Origin: Variovorax paradoxus_P
GTDB taxonomy: Bacteria; Pseudomonadota; Gammaproteobacteria; Burkholderiales; Burkholderiaceae_C
Strand: one strand, 5' to 3'
NCBI RefSeq assembly: GCF_050627025.1
Contig: NZ_CP192472.1
DNA: 64,000 bases
Shown here: positions 33,428 to 42,338 of the stretch, in pieces
Position numbering within the stretch: position 1 is the stretch's first letter
How the letters are laid out: every line of letters begins with the position of its first letter
The notes under the pieces: model-generated
Databases searched by the model: none
What the model was told of the DNA's origin: nothing
Seen by the model: the letters and a program-made list of their open reading frames with translations, nothing else
Program-made: the position numbers and the translations under genes

Positions 33428-33899
33428 TGCGACCGCATCCAGGCAGGTGTTGGAAAGTTGCTCCCTGATGACCCGGAACCAGTCCGCAAGAGCAATGTAA
33501 ACAGACGTACTAACTCGTGACATACCCCATCAGGTACCTCGTTTGAGGCGGCTCGGCTCGGCTGTTTTGAGAGGCGCTTACCGAACCAGCCAAGCACTCG
33601 CACGCGTTTCGCGCTACCGCCGACCGGAAACCTGGTGTGGATACACCTCTCTGCGACAAGATGTAATTAATGTTTCTACAGGCGAGGCAACGCGTACATG
33701 GCGAGCCCCGAAGTGGATGACTCGAAGCGCTGCAAAATGTTAAATTCGTAAAACAAGGCCAACCCGACTGCGATCCTTATGCGTTCGCGCATGGGACCGG
33801 GAGATGGCCTCCGCACGGAGCGGTTCTGCAGCATTGCCGTGTTCACGCGGCGATCCGCAGCGCTCCAGGTAACCACCTTGCTCCCGGATTCACGGCCAC
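33428..33899. promoter_or_regulatory. Divergent intergenic region, autotransporter and kelch lipoprotein
   Basis: This gap contains no supported gene. It is locally AT-rich (GATGTAATTAATGTTTCTAC at 33659-33678; GTTAAATTCGTAAAAC at 33739-33754), where promoters may lie. It also holds a short stable hairpin ATGCG-TTCG-CGCAT at 33779-33792, 107 bases before the kelch gene start. The autotransporter frame may extend into this gap up to 33523. Confidence 0.4.
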
Positions 33900-35891
33900 A
33901 TGACATCTTCATTTGTCCTTCCAGCCGCGCGCGTGCCGTCTGCCCGCCCGCGATCCCTTGCCTCCTGCTTCCTTGCCCTGCTCCTGGGCGTCATTGCGCT
34001 GCTGTCCGGGTGCGGCGGCGGCTCGGGGGGCGGCGCAGGCTTTGTCGGCGGTGTTCCCGCCGGCCCGCAGCCGCCCGCCGGATTGAGCTACGCAATGACT
34101 TCGGCCGTCTACGAAGTGGGCCAGCCGGTTGTGCCGAACCGCCCCAGCGCAAGCGGTGGCGCCGTCGAGCGCTATTCGGTTGCACCGCCGCTGCCGGCCG
34201 GCCTGGCGCTTGACCCGGCCACTGGCGTCATCAGCGGAACACCCACCGCGGTCGCACCGTCCACCGTGTATGTGGTTACCGCCGAGAACGCCGGCGGCAA
34301 CACAACGGCCCGTGTGGAAATAGAAGTGCGCAGCACACCCGCCGCGCCGGCCGGGCTGACTTATCGCGTCGTGTCTGCGGTCTACACCGTGGGTGAGACC
34401 ATTGCGCCGAATGCACCCGGCAGCAGCGGCGGTCCGATCACCGGCTACGCCGTTGCGCCGGCGCTCCCCGCCGGACTGCTGTTCAATGCGCAATCGGGCG
34501 TCATCAGCGGAACCCCCACCGCGCCGGCCGCAGAGGCCGACTACATCGTCACCGGCAGCAACGCGGCCGGGTCGGCCGTGGTCACGCTGCGGCTCGCCGT
34601 CAACCCGGCACTGGTGGCGCCCGCCAGCGTGAGCTATGCCACGCCCGATGCGCTGTACGTGACGAGCGAGCCCATCGTTCCCAACACGCCGCAAGTCACC
34701 GGCGGCGTGGCCTCCGCGTTCTCTGTTTCGCCGGCGCTGCCCGCGGGCCTGAGCCTGAACACGCTGACCGGCGCAATCACCGGTACGCCGACCGCACTGC
34801 AGCGGCACGCGACGTACACCATTACCGCAAGCAACAGCGTGGGCTCGGCGCAAACGCAGATCCGGATCACCGTCACGGGGCGCGGGAGTTGGACAACGCT
34901 AAGCGCGGTTCCGCTCGCCCGGCACTATTTTGCGATGGTGCGGCTGTTCGACGGCAGGGTGCTGGTCATCGGCGGGTTCGCGAGCGGCAGCGTCACCAAT
35001 TCAGTGGTCATCTACGACCCTGCAACCGAAAGCTGGTCGCCCGCGGCACCGATGTTGTCCGCGCGCTCCGATCCGTCGGCAACGGTGCTGCCGGATGGCC
35101 GCGTGCTGGTTGCCGGAGGCAATACGACTGTCATCTCAACCGTTGCGACCGCCGAAATCTACGATCCTGCAGCCAACACCTGGACCGCGACCGCCAGCAT
35201 GGCCGAAGCCCGCACCCGGCAAACGGCCACGCTGCTCCCGAGCGGCAAGGTTCTGGTCATCGGCGGCTACGACAGCACCGGCAGTACCACGTTCTCACAG
35301 ACGGCCGAAATGTACGACCCTGCGCTCGGCACCTGGACTGCAATGGCCACGCAACTGGCGAGTGCGCGCGGCCAGCACGCGGCGCAACTGCTGCCGGGCG
35401 GCAATGCCGTGCTGCTGATCGGCGGCGTCAACAGAACCGGGTTTGTGGACACTGCCGAACTGTTTCCCGTCAACGGCAGCGGCAGCACCACGGTGCTGCC
35501 GGGCACGGTTCCGGGTGGCAACGTCTACACCTCGGTGCTGCTCGACGACGGCAGCGTGCTCGCCATGTGCGACCGTAGCAATACCGCCTTGCGCTTTCAT
35601 CCTGACACCTCGAGCTGGACGACGAGCACCTTCAGCGCCACGCGCTCGCTGCCCACCATGACCACGCTCGCAGACGGGCGGGTTTTGCTGGCCGGGGGAG
35701 TCGGCGGCGGCGGTGTTCGGCTGACAACGGCCGACATCTACAACCCCGATTCGAATGTGTGGACCACGGCCGCCCCCATGACCACCGGACGCAGCGGGGC
35801 CTCGGCCGTGCTGCTGAACGACGGCAGCGTGCTGGAAGTGGGCGGGTTCAACGGCACCAGCCTCGATTCCACCGAACGCTACACGCCGTAG
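33900..35891 (+). CDS. Kelch-repeat lipoprotein with Ig-like (He_PIG) domains
   Basis: A 663-residue predicted lipoprotein: ALLSGC puts the lipid-bearing Cys at residue 38, followed by a Gly-rich linker. Three putative Ig modules of about 90 residues follow, each with LPAGLxxxxxTGxIxGTPT (about residues 60-320), the He_PIG pattern. The C-terminal 330 residues contain about six kelch blades (GRVLVIGGF, then SVVIYDPATESWSPAAPML, and so on), forming a beta-propeller. It should sit on the outer membrane, or in the periplasm, as a binding protein. It is divergent from the autotransporter. The Shine-Dalgarno site is poor. Confidence 0.85.
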   Translation: MTSSFVLPAARVPSARPRSLASCFLALLLGVIALLSGCGGGSGGGAGFVGGVPAGPQPPAGLSYAMTSAVYEVGQPVVPNRPSASGGAVERYSVAPPLPAGLALDPATGVISGTPTAVAPSTVYVVTAENAGGNTTARVEIEVRSTPAAPAGLTYRVVSAVYTVGETIAPNAPGSSGGPITGYAVAPALPAGLLFNAQSGVISGTPTAPAAEADYIVTGSNAAGSAVVTLRLAVNPALVAPASVSYATPDALYVTSEPIVPNTPQVTGGVASAFSVSPALPAGLSLNTLTGAITGTPTALQRHATYTITASNSVGSAQTQIRITVTGRGSWTTLSAVPLARHYFAMVRLFDGRVLVIGGFASGSVTNSVVIYDPATESWSPAAPMLSARSDPSATVLPDGRVLVAGGNTTVISTVATAEIYDPAANTWTATASMAEARTRQTATLLPSGKVLVIGGYDSTGSTTFSQTAEMYDPALGTWTAMATQLASARGQHAAQLLPGGNAVLLIGGVNRTGFVDTAELFPVNGSGSTTVLPGTVPGGNVYTSVLLDDGSVLAMCDRSNTALRFHPDTSSWTTSTFSATRSLPTMTTLADGRVLLAGGVGGGGVRLTTADIYNPDSNVWTTAAPMTTGRSGASAVLLNDGSVLEVGGFNGTSLDSTERYTP

Positions 35892-36025
35892 CCAGCGAGG
35901 CGCGCGCCTTATCTTGAAGCACAGCTTCAAAAGGCATGCTGCATTGGCCACTATTTCTTTCAGACCCCGGTCTCTACAGTCGCGCATCGCACGATGAGCG
36001 ACCCAACAAGAAGGGGCTGAAAGAA

Positions 36026-36403
36026 ATGACCGAAAACCAGAAACCGCATCGCGGCCCCGGCCGCACCGCCGCCGTTTCGCGCGGGGTGCTCGCTTCCCTC
36101 GTGGCGTTGCCCTGCATCGCCGCCGGGATTGCCTGGCCCGCACCAGCTTCAGCCAGCCAGGCACTGGCCCAGAAATACTCGTGCGTTGCGTGCCATCAGC
36201 CGGCCACCAAGGTCGTGGGCCCCTCCTGGAAAGACATCGGCGCAAGGTACGGCGACGGCAAGGGAACGGCCGCGCAACTGGCCGCCAGCATCAAGGCCGG
36301 CAGTTCCGGAAAGTGGGGCTCGATGCCGATGCCCCCGCAAGCACAGGTTCCCGAGGCCGACGCACAGTTGCTCGCGCAATGGCTGCTCGACGGCGCCAGG
36401 TAG
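36026..36403 (+). CDS. Class I cytochrome c
   Basis: A 125-residue protein with a signal region (about residues 22-44) and a single heme site CVACH at residues 53-57. The distal Met is probably in GSMPMPPQ (residue 100 or 102). This is the cytochrome c551/c552-type layout. It is the first gene of a three-gene set with the 2Fe-2S and molybdopterin subunits and probably takes electrons from that enzyme in the periplasm. The start at 36026 follows an AAGGGGCTGAAAG ribosome site. Confidence 0.9.
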   Translation: MTENQKPHRGPGRTAAVSRGVLASLVALPCIAAGIAWPAPASASQALAQKYSCVACHQPATKVVGPSWKDIGARYGDGKGTAAQLAASIKAGSSGKWGSMPMPPQAQVPEADAQLLAQWLLDGAR

Positions 36404-36444
36404 TCAAAAGAAACCATCACACCCCACCCTGCGGAGAACAGAAC

Positions 36445-36918
36445 ATGAGCGCGCTCCACGTCAATGGCCGTGAACACACGGTCGACGCCGATCCCGGCAC
36501 CCCCATCCTCTGGGCCCTGCGCGACACGCTGGGCATGACCGGCACCAAGTTCGGCTGCGGCGCCGCGCTGTGCGGTGCCTGCACCGTGCACCTGGACGGC
36601 CAGGCCATCCGCTCGTGCATCACGCCCATCTCGGCGGCCGAGGGCAAGAAGATCGTCACCATCGAAGCGGCCACCGACGGCAGCGACCGGGTCGGCGCGG
36701 CCGTGCATGCTGCTTGGGTGAAGCACGATGTGGCGCAGTGCGGCTACTGCCAGAGCGGCCAGATCATGAGCGCCACCGCATTCATCAAATCGCTGCCGCC
36801 CGGCAAGCAGCCCAGCGCGGACGAGATCGACTCGGCCATGGCCGGCAACATCTGCCGCTGCGGCACCTACGCCCGCATCCGGGCCGCGGTGGCCGATGCC
36901 GCCAAGACCCTGGCCTGA
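36445..36918 (+). CDS. 2Fe-2S subunit of a molybdenum hydroxylase (IorA/CoxS type)
   Basis: A 157-residue iron-sulfur protein. The plant-type cluster is held by cysteines at about residues 38, 43, 46 and 58 (KFGCGAALCGACTVHLDG), and the second cluster by CGYCQSGQIM and ICRCGTYARIR. No signal peptide is present. This is the small subunit of two-component enzymes of the xanthine oxidase family such as isoquinoline 1-oxidoreductase, nicotinate dehydrogenase or membrane aldehyde dehydrogenases. GGAG precedes the ATG. The large-subunit gene follows after 13 bases. The substrate cannot be read from sequence. Confidence 0.93.
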   Translation: MSALHVNGREHTVDADPGTPILWALRDTLGMTGTKFGCGAALCGACTVHLDGQAIRSCITPISAAEGKKIVTIEAATDGSDRVGAAVHAAWVKHDVAQCGYCQSGQIMSATAFIKSLPPGKQPSADEIDSAMAGNICRCGTYARIRAAVADAAKTLA

Positions 36919-36931
36919 AGGAGCACGCTAC

Positions 36932-39184
36932 ATGTTGCCCACCCATATCGATCCGAGCGAACTCCCGCGCGCCCTGCAACGCCTGCTGGCCGCAAGCCAG
37001 CCTGACGCCGGCGCCGCCGCCCTGCCCCGCCGCAGCTTCTTGAAGCTGGCTGGCGTGGGCGGTTTGGCGATTGGCGCGTTTCCGCACATGGCCATGGCGC
37101 AGGCCGACGGTGCGGCCAAGCCGGCCGGCGGACTCAAGCCCACGCAGCAGCCGCTTGCCTTCGTGCAGATTGCCCGCAACGGCGAGGTCACTGTCACCCA
37201 CAACCGGCTTGAATTTGGCCAAGGCGTGCAAACGGGCTTGCCGATGATCCTGGCCGAAGAGCTCGATGCCGACTGGAGCCTGGTGCGCAGCAAGAGCGGC
37301 ACCAACGATGCGGCCTACCACGACCCCGTCTTCGGCATGCACCTGACAGGCGGCTCCAACTCCATCAAGAACAGCTTCACGCAATACCGCGAGCTTGGCG
37401 CCCGTGCACGGGCCATGCTGCTGTCGGCCGCAGCCGCAAGGTGGAATGTGGACGTGGCCACGCTGCGCACGCAAGCCGGCACGGTGCTGGGCCCGGGCGG
37501 ACGCAAGCTGGGCTACGGCGAACTGGCCGAAGCCGCCATGGCCCTGCCGGTGCCCGAGAAGGTCACGCTCAAAGACCCGAAGGACTTCCGCATCATCGGC
37601 CGGCCCACCACGCGGCTGGACGCACGCGCCAAGAGCAGCGGCCGGCAAGACTTCGGCATCGACGTCAAGCAGCCCGGGCAGCTTACCGCCGTGGTGGCGC
37701 ATCCGCCGGTGTTCGGTGCGCGGCTCAAGTCCGTGGACGACAGCGCGGCGCGCGCCGTGAAGGGCGTGAAGGCGGTGCTGCGCGTGCCGCTCGATCGCGG
37801 TGCCGAAGGCGTGGCCGTGGTGGCCGACGGTTACTGGCCGGCCAAGATGGGCCGCGATGCGCTGAAGCTGCAGTGGGACACCTCCGCCGTTGAAAAGGTC
37901 GACAGTGAAAAGCAGCTGGTGCAGTACCGCGAACTGGCCGCCAAGCCCGGCCCGCGCAAGTTCGACGCCGACATGGCGCCGCTGGCCAAGGCGCCCCGGC
38001 AGCTGGAAGCCGAATTCGTGTTTCCCTATCTGGCCCACGCGCCCATGGAGCCGCTGAACTGCACGGTAAAGCTGTCGGCCGACCGCGCCGAACTGTGGGT
38101 CGGCACGCAGAGCGCGGGGCTGGACGCCGCCGCCGCGGCGCGCACACTCGGCCTCAAGCCCGAGCAGGTGAGCGTGCATGTGCAAATGGCAGGCGGCGGC
38201 TTCGGCCGGCGCTTCGTTGGCTCCAGCGACTACGTGGTCGAGGCCTGCCAGATCGCCAAGGCCGCGCGCACCGCGGGCCTCACTGCACCGGTGCGCCTGC
38301 TGTGGAGCCGCGAGGACGACATCAAGGGCGGCTACTACCGCCCCATGCACCTGCACCGCGCCCGCATCGGCTTCGACGAGCGCGGCAAGGTGCTGGCATG
38401 GGACCACGTCATCGTGGGCCAATCGATCCTTACGGGCACGGTGTTCGAATCGTTCCAGGTGAAGGACGGCATCGACGCCTCGGCCACCGAGGGCATGCGC
38501 GAGCCGTATCCGCTGCCGATGCGCCTTACCGTGCACCACCCCAAGGTGAACGTGCCGGTGCTGTGGTGGCGCAGCGTGGGTTCCACGCACACCGCGTTCG
38601 TGATGGAAACACTCATCGACGAAATCGCGCAAAGCACCAGGCAAGACCCGGTGGCCTATCGCATGCAGCTCTTCGGAGACAAGCACCCGCGCCATCGCGC
38701 CGCGCTGCAAATGGCGGTCGACAAGAGCGGCTACGGCAAAAAACAACTGGCGCAGGGCCGCGCCTGGGGCGTGGCGGTGCACGAATCGTTCGAGTCGGTG
38801 GTGGCCTATGTGGTCGAAGCTTCGGTGAAAGACGGCCAGCCGGTGCTGCACCGCGCCACCGCCGGCGTGCATTGCAACCTGGCCGTCAATCCGCGCAGCG
38901 TCGAGGCGCAGGTGCAGGGCGCCGCGGTCATGGGCCTGTCGATGTGCCTGCCCGGCGGCGCCATCACACTGAAAGACGGCGAGGTGCAGCAAAGCAACTT
39001 CGGCGACTTTGCCGTCGCCCGCATCACCAACATGCCTGAGTTCGAGGTGCACGTGGTGCCCAGCGCCGATGCGCCCACCGGCATCGGCGAGCCCGGGTTG
39101 CCGCCGCTGGCACCGGCGTTCGCCAACGCGCTCGCACGGCTCACGGGCAAGCCGCTGCGCCAACTGCCCTTCAACCTGGCGTAA
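36932..39184 (+). CDS. Molybdopterin-binding large subunit (IorB type), Tat-exported
   Basis: A 750-residue subunit. A twin-arginine motif (LPRRSFLKLAGVGGL, Arg33-34) shows export by Tat with the folded small subunit. The two-domain xanthine-oxidase-like body includes LEFGQGVQTGLPMILAEELD, MAGGGFGRRF and, near the C-terminus, PTGIGEPGLPPLAPAFANAL with the catalytic Glu. The enzyme lacks a FAD subunit; the cytochrome c encoded upstream is the likely electron acceptor. It oxidises an N-heterocycle or aldehyde; which one is open. No XdhC-type maturation gene is present nearby. Confidence 0.92.
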   Translation: MLPTHIDPSELPRALQRLLAASQPDAGAAALPRRSFLKLAGVGGLAIGAFPHMAMAQADGAAKPAGGLKPTQQPLAFVQIARNGEVTVTHNRLEFGQGVQTGLPMILAEELDADWSLVRSKSGTNDAAYHDPVFGMHLTGGSNSIKNSFTQYRELGARARAMLLSAAAARWNVDVATLRTQAGTVLGPGGRKLGYGELAEAAMALPVPEKVTLKDPKDFRIIGRPTTRLDARAKSSGRQDFGIDVKQPGQLTAVVAHPPVFGARLKSVDDSAARAVKGVKAVLRVPLDRGAEGVAVVADGYWPAKMGRDALKLQWDTSAVEKVDSEKQLVQYRELAAKPGPRKFDADMAPLAKAPRQLEAEFVFPYLAHAPMEPLNCTVKLSADRAELWVGTQSAGLDAAAAARTLGLKPEQVSVHVQMAGGGFGRRFVGSSDYVVEACQIAKAARTAGLTAPVRLLWSREDDIKGGYYRPMHLHRARIGFDERGKVLAWDHVIVGQSILTGTVFESFQVKDGIDASATEGMREPYPLPMRLTVHHPKVNVPVLWWRSVGSTHTAFVMETLIDEIAQSTRQDPVAYRMQLFGDKHPRHRAALQMAVDKSGYGKKQLAQGRAWGVAVHESFESVVAYVVEASVKDGQPVLHRATAGVHCNLAVNPRSVEAQVQGAAVMGLSMCLPGGAITLKDGEVQQSNFGDFAVARITNMPEFEVHVVPSADAPTGIGEPGLPPLAPAFANALARLTGKPLRQLPFNLA

Positions 39185-39211
39185 GCCGCGCGGCAGGGCG
39201 CGCGGCAAGGC

Positions 39212-40216
39212 TCAGTCGGCCTGCACGCCCGCTGCGCGAATCACCTTGCCCCACTTCTCGGTCTCGGCCGCGAGGTGGGTGCGCAGCGCCTCGGGCGTGA
39301 CCTTCTCCATGGGCACGGCCTCGGTGCTGAGCTCGGCAAAGCGCTGCTTGACCATGTCGTCCTGAAGCGCCACGCGCAGCGCAGCGTTGAGCTTTTGCAT
39401 GACGGCCGGCGGGGTGCCCTTGGGCGCATAGATGCCGTGCCACACCTTCACGTCGAAGCCCTTGAGCCCCTGCTCGTCGAGCGTGGGAATGTTGGGCATG
39501 CTGGCCAGCCGCCTTGGCGTGGTTACGCCGAACACCTTGACGCGGTTGCCGTCCTTGATGACCGGTGCGGTCTGAGTGGTCTGGTCGCACAGCAGGTCGA
39601 CCTGCCCGCCCATCACATCGTTGAGCGCGGGGCCCGCGCCCTTGTAGGGAACGGTGGTGAGCTGCACGCCGATCTGGTGGGCAAAGAGCATGCCGCACAG
39701 CTGCGACACGGCACCGACGCCGGCGTTGGCAAGCGTGACCTTGTCCTTGTTGGCTTTCACATAGGCCAGCAATTCCTGGAAGTTGTTGGCCGGAAAATCC
39801 TTGCGTGAGAGCAGCGTCATCGGCACGTCCATCACCTGGCCGACGTATTCGAAGTCTTTCAGCGGGTCGTAGCTGAGCTTCTTGTAAAGCGCCGGCGCTG
39901 TGGCCATGCCCATGTGATGGATCAGGATGGTGTAGCCGTTGGGCGCCGCCTTGGCCACCCGCCCGGGTGCGATGGTGCCGCCCGCACCCACTGTGTTCTC
40001 GACGATGACCGTCTGCCCGAGCGATTTGCCCATGGGAATGGCCAGCATGCGCGCCACCACATCGGTGGGGCCGCCGGCCGAATACGGCACGACCATGGTG
40101 ATGGGCTTGTCGGGCCAGGGTGCCTGCGCCGTGGCCGGTGTTTGCGCCGCCATCAGGCAGGCGCCCAGCGACGCGGCCAGCACCGCCTTTGTCTTCCAGT
40201 TTCTTGTTGCTTTCAC
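39212..40216 (-). CDS. Tripartite tricarboxylate transporter receptor (Bug/TctC family)
   Basis: A 334-residue periplasmic binding protein with a signal peptide (AVLAASLGACLMAAQTPATA). PITMVVPYSAGGPTDVVARM, GAGGTIAPGRVAKAAPNG, LSYDPLKDFEYVG and LTTVPYKGAGPALNDVMGGQ are family marks. It lies 53 bases after the CitE-like gene on the same strand, so it is probably the last gene of the CoA-transferase operon. A hairpin in the gap may lower read-through. It is convergent with the molybdenum hydroxylase genes. Confidence 0.92.
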   Translation of the reverse strand: MKATRNWKTKAVLAASLGACLMAAQTPATAQAPWPDKPITMVVPYSAGGPTDVVARMLAIPMGKSLGQTVIVENTVGAGGTIAPGRVAKAAPNGYTILIHHMGMATAPALYKKLSYDPLKDFEYVGQVMDVPMTLLSRKDFPANNFQELLAYVKANKDKVTLANAGVGAVSQLCGMLFAHQIGVQLTTVPYKGAGPALNDVMGGQVDLLCDQTTQTAPVIKDGNRVKVFGVTTPRRLASMPNIPTLDEQGLKGFDVKVWHGIYAPKGTPPAVMQKLNAALRVALQDDMVKQRFAELSTEAVPMEKVTPEALRTHLAAETEKWGKVIRAAGVQAD

Positions 40217-40254
40217 TTCGTTGTCTCCTTGAGGTTATTGGTTTGGAATGTTCG

Positions 40255-40282
40255 AAGCCCCGCCGCCTTCAGGGCGGGGCTT
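40255..40282 (-). other. GC-rich hairpin overlapping the CitE-like stop codon
   Basis: AAGCCCCGCC and GGCGGGGCTT form a perfect 10-bp stem around an eight-base loop. The loop contains part of the stop codon of the CitE-like gene (40269-40271). No T-run follows on the minus strand, so it looks like an intercistronic stabilising hairpin more than a terminator. Confidence 0.55.
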
Positions 40283-41141
40283 GCGATTCGAGCGCAAGCA
40301 GCCGCTCCGCGAGCCGCACCACCGGCGCGTCGACCATGCGTCCGTCGAGGCTGACGACACCGCCGCCCGCGGCCCGGGTCGCATCCATCACGCGGCGTGC
40401 CCATGCGAGCTCGTCGGGGTTTGGGCCCAGCGCGGCATGCACAGGAGCGACTTGGTCCGGGTGAATGCAAAGCTTGGCGCCGAAGCCGCCGCGACGTGCG
40501 CGTGCCGCATCTCTGGCGAGCCGCACCGTGTCGCGCCAATCGGGCGTCACGCCGTCGATTGGCGCCGCAAGGCCGGCGCGGCGCGAAGCCAGAACCAGCG
40601 CCAGGCGCACCGGCACCAGTTCCGCTTCGTTCGCATCGCAGGCAAGCCCCAGGTCGGCCTGGAAATCGAGGTTGCCGAATGCGAGCCGGAGCACCTGTGG
40701 CGCAGCCGCCAGTTCGCGCGCGGCTTCCAGGCCCGCGGCCGATTCGATCAACGGCACGAGCAGGCCCTTCGGACCAATGGCCGCACCGAGCAGCTGCAAG
40801 TCGGCAGCACGCTCGGCCTTGGGCAGCATCACACCGGCAATCAGGCCTTGTGCGACGAGCTCGCCCACCTCGGCAAGGTCATGGCCGTGCCACGGCGTGC
40901 CGCTGGCATTGATGCGCACCAGCAGGCGTCGCCGCTGCACCGCACCCAAGGCGCCGAAAGAGGCCTTCAGCTGCGCCCGCGCCTCCGCCTTGCGGTCAGG
41001 CGCCACTGCGTCTTCCAGGTCGACGATCACGCCGCCCGCGCCGCTCGCCAGCGCGCGCGCATGGCGCTCCGGCCGGTCTGCGGGCACGAACAGGAAGGTG
41101 CGCGCCAGGGCCAGCGGCGAGGCTGCATGCATTGCGCTCAC
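40269..41141 (-). CDS. CitE/HpcH-type CoA-ester lyase
   Basis: A 290-residue TIM-barrel enzyme. FLFVPADRPERHARALASGA and GVIVDLEDAVAPDRK (metal-binding Glu/Asp), LLVRINASGTPW, PLIESAAGLEAA, LAFGNLDFQADLG and GAKLCIHPDQVAPV are the CitE-family signatures. Related enzymes split citramalyl-CoA, malyl-CoA or citryl-CoA. It overlaps the CoA-transferase gene by four bases. With the hatch-type hydratase next door, (S)-citramalyl-CoA lyase is the best guess, giving pyruvate and acetyl-CoA. Confidence 0.88.
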   Translation of the reverse strand: MSAMHAASPLALARTFLFVPADRPERHARALASGAGGVIVDLEDAVAPDRKAEARAQLKASFGALGAVQRRRLLVRINASGTPWHGHDLAEVGELVAQGLIAGVMLPKAERAADLQLLGAAIGPKGLLVPLIESAAGLEAARELAAAPQVLRLAFGNLDFQADLGLACDANEAELVPVRLALVLASRRAGLAAPIDGVTPDWRDTVRLARDAARARRGGFGAKLCIHPDQVAPVHAALGPNPDELAWARRVMDATRAAGGGVVSLDGRMVDAPVVRLAERLLALESQAPP

Positions 41142-42319
41142 ACTGCCCCCGCCTCTCGCAGCGCGGCAATGTCGGCATCGCCCCGCCCCAGGCTGCGCAG
41201 AATGGCTTCGGTGTGCTCACCGACGGCGGGCACCGGGTCCATGCGATAGTCGAACGCGCTCTGGCGGCCCGCCGGCAACAGGGCCGGAATGTCGCCAGCC
41301 GGCGAACCCACCTGCCGCCAGCGGTCACGCGCCTGCAATTGCGGATGCGCCCACAGCCCCGCCATGTCGTTCATGCGCGCATTGGCAATCTGCGCAGCAT
41401 CTAGGCGCTCGAGCACCTGCGCACTGCCAAGCGCGGCAAAGGTCTCCACGATGATGGCGCGCAATGCCTCGCGGTTTTCGTTGCGCCGGGCGTTGCTGTC
41501 GAAGCGCGCGTCAGTGGCAAGCCCCGCCTGCAGCAGCACCTTCTCGCAGAACGCGCGCCATTCGCGTTCGTTCTGCAGGCCCAGCATTACCGTGCCGCCG
41601 TCGCCAGCCGGAAACGGCCCGTAGGGGTAGATGGTCGCGTGCGATGCGGCGCTGCGCGGCGGCGGTGCTGCGCCTTCGTAGGCGTAGTACATCGGGTAGC
41701 CCATCCACTCCGCAAGCGATTCGAGCATCGACACGTCGATGTGCGAGCCCTTGCCCGTCTTGCCGCGCTGCAGCAGCGCCGCGAGGATGCCGGTGTACGC
41801 ATACATGCCCGCCGCAATGTCGGCAATGGAGTTGCCCGACTTGCACGGATCGTCCGGCGTGCCGGTTACCGAGAGAAAGCCCGCTTCGCTCTGTATCAGC
41901 AGGTCGTACGCCTTCTTGTCGCGGTAGGGGCCGTCTTCGCCATAACCCGAGATGTCGCACACGATGAGCCGCGGGTGCCGGGCCTGCAGTGCCTCGGCAC
42001 CCAGCCCCATGCGCGCAGCGGCGCCTGGCGCAAGGTTTTGCACCAGCACATCGGCACTGGCGACCAGCTCTTGCAGCACCGCCAAGGCGGCCGGTTGCTT
42101 CAGGTCGAGCGTGAGGCTCTCCTTGGAGCGGTTCACCCACACGAAGTGCGAGGCCTCGCCCCCCACGCGGGCGTCGTAGGCGCGGGCAAAGTCACCCACG
42201 CCAGGGCGCTCCACCTTGATGACGCGGGCGCCAAGGTCGGCCAGCTGCCGGGTGCAGAACGGTGCGGCAATCGCGTGTTCGAGCGAAACAACCGTAATGC
42301 CGTCGAGGGGTCTTGTCAT
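41138..42319 (-). CDS. CaiB/BaiF-family (type III) CoA-transferase
   Basis: A 393-residue enzyme. VVSLEHAIAAPFCTRQLADL, ARVIKVERPGVGDFAR, VWVNRSKESLTLDLK and CDISGYGEDGPYRDKKAYDL (with the catalytic Asp, YDLLIQSEAG) are the family marks. It moves CoA from succinyl-CoA or another donor to a carboxylic acid. The ATG at 42319 is where family homology begins. It overlaps the CitE-like gene by four bases and follows the MaoC-type gene after 19 bases. Itaconate, mesaconate or citramalate are the likely acceptors from context. Confidence 0.9.
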   Translation of the reverse strand: MTRPLDGITVVSLEHAIAAPFCTRQLADLGARVIKVERPGVGDFARAYDARVGGEASHFVWVNRSKESLTLDLKQPAALAVLQELVASADVLVQNLAPGAAARMGLGAEALQARHPRLIVCDISGYGEDGPYRDKKAYDLLIQSEAGFLSVTGTPDDPCKSGNSIADIAAGMYAYTGILAALLQRGKTGKGSHIDVSMLESLAEWMGYPMYYAYEGAAPPPRSAASHATIYPYGPFPAGDGGTVMLGLQNEREWRAFCEKVLLQAGLATDARFDSNARRNENREALRAIIVETFAALGSAQVLERLDAAQIANARMNDMAGLWAHPQLQARDRWRQVGSPAGDIPALLPAGRQSAFDYRMDPVPAVGEHTEAILRSLGRGDADIAALREAGAV

Positions 42320-42338
42320 GCGCTTGTGTTTCCTGTGT

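Noticed and set aside
39185..39206. GCCGCGC / GCGCGGC hairpin between convergent genes
   Set aside because: It has only seven pairs, no T-run, and is expected by chance in such GC-rich DNA.
36785..39208. An 807-codon minus-strand frame
   Set aside because: It is antisense to the molybdopterin subunit, which carries clear motifs, and shows no protein features itself.
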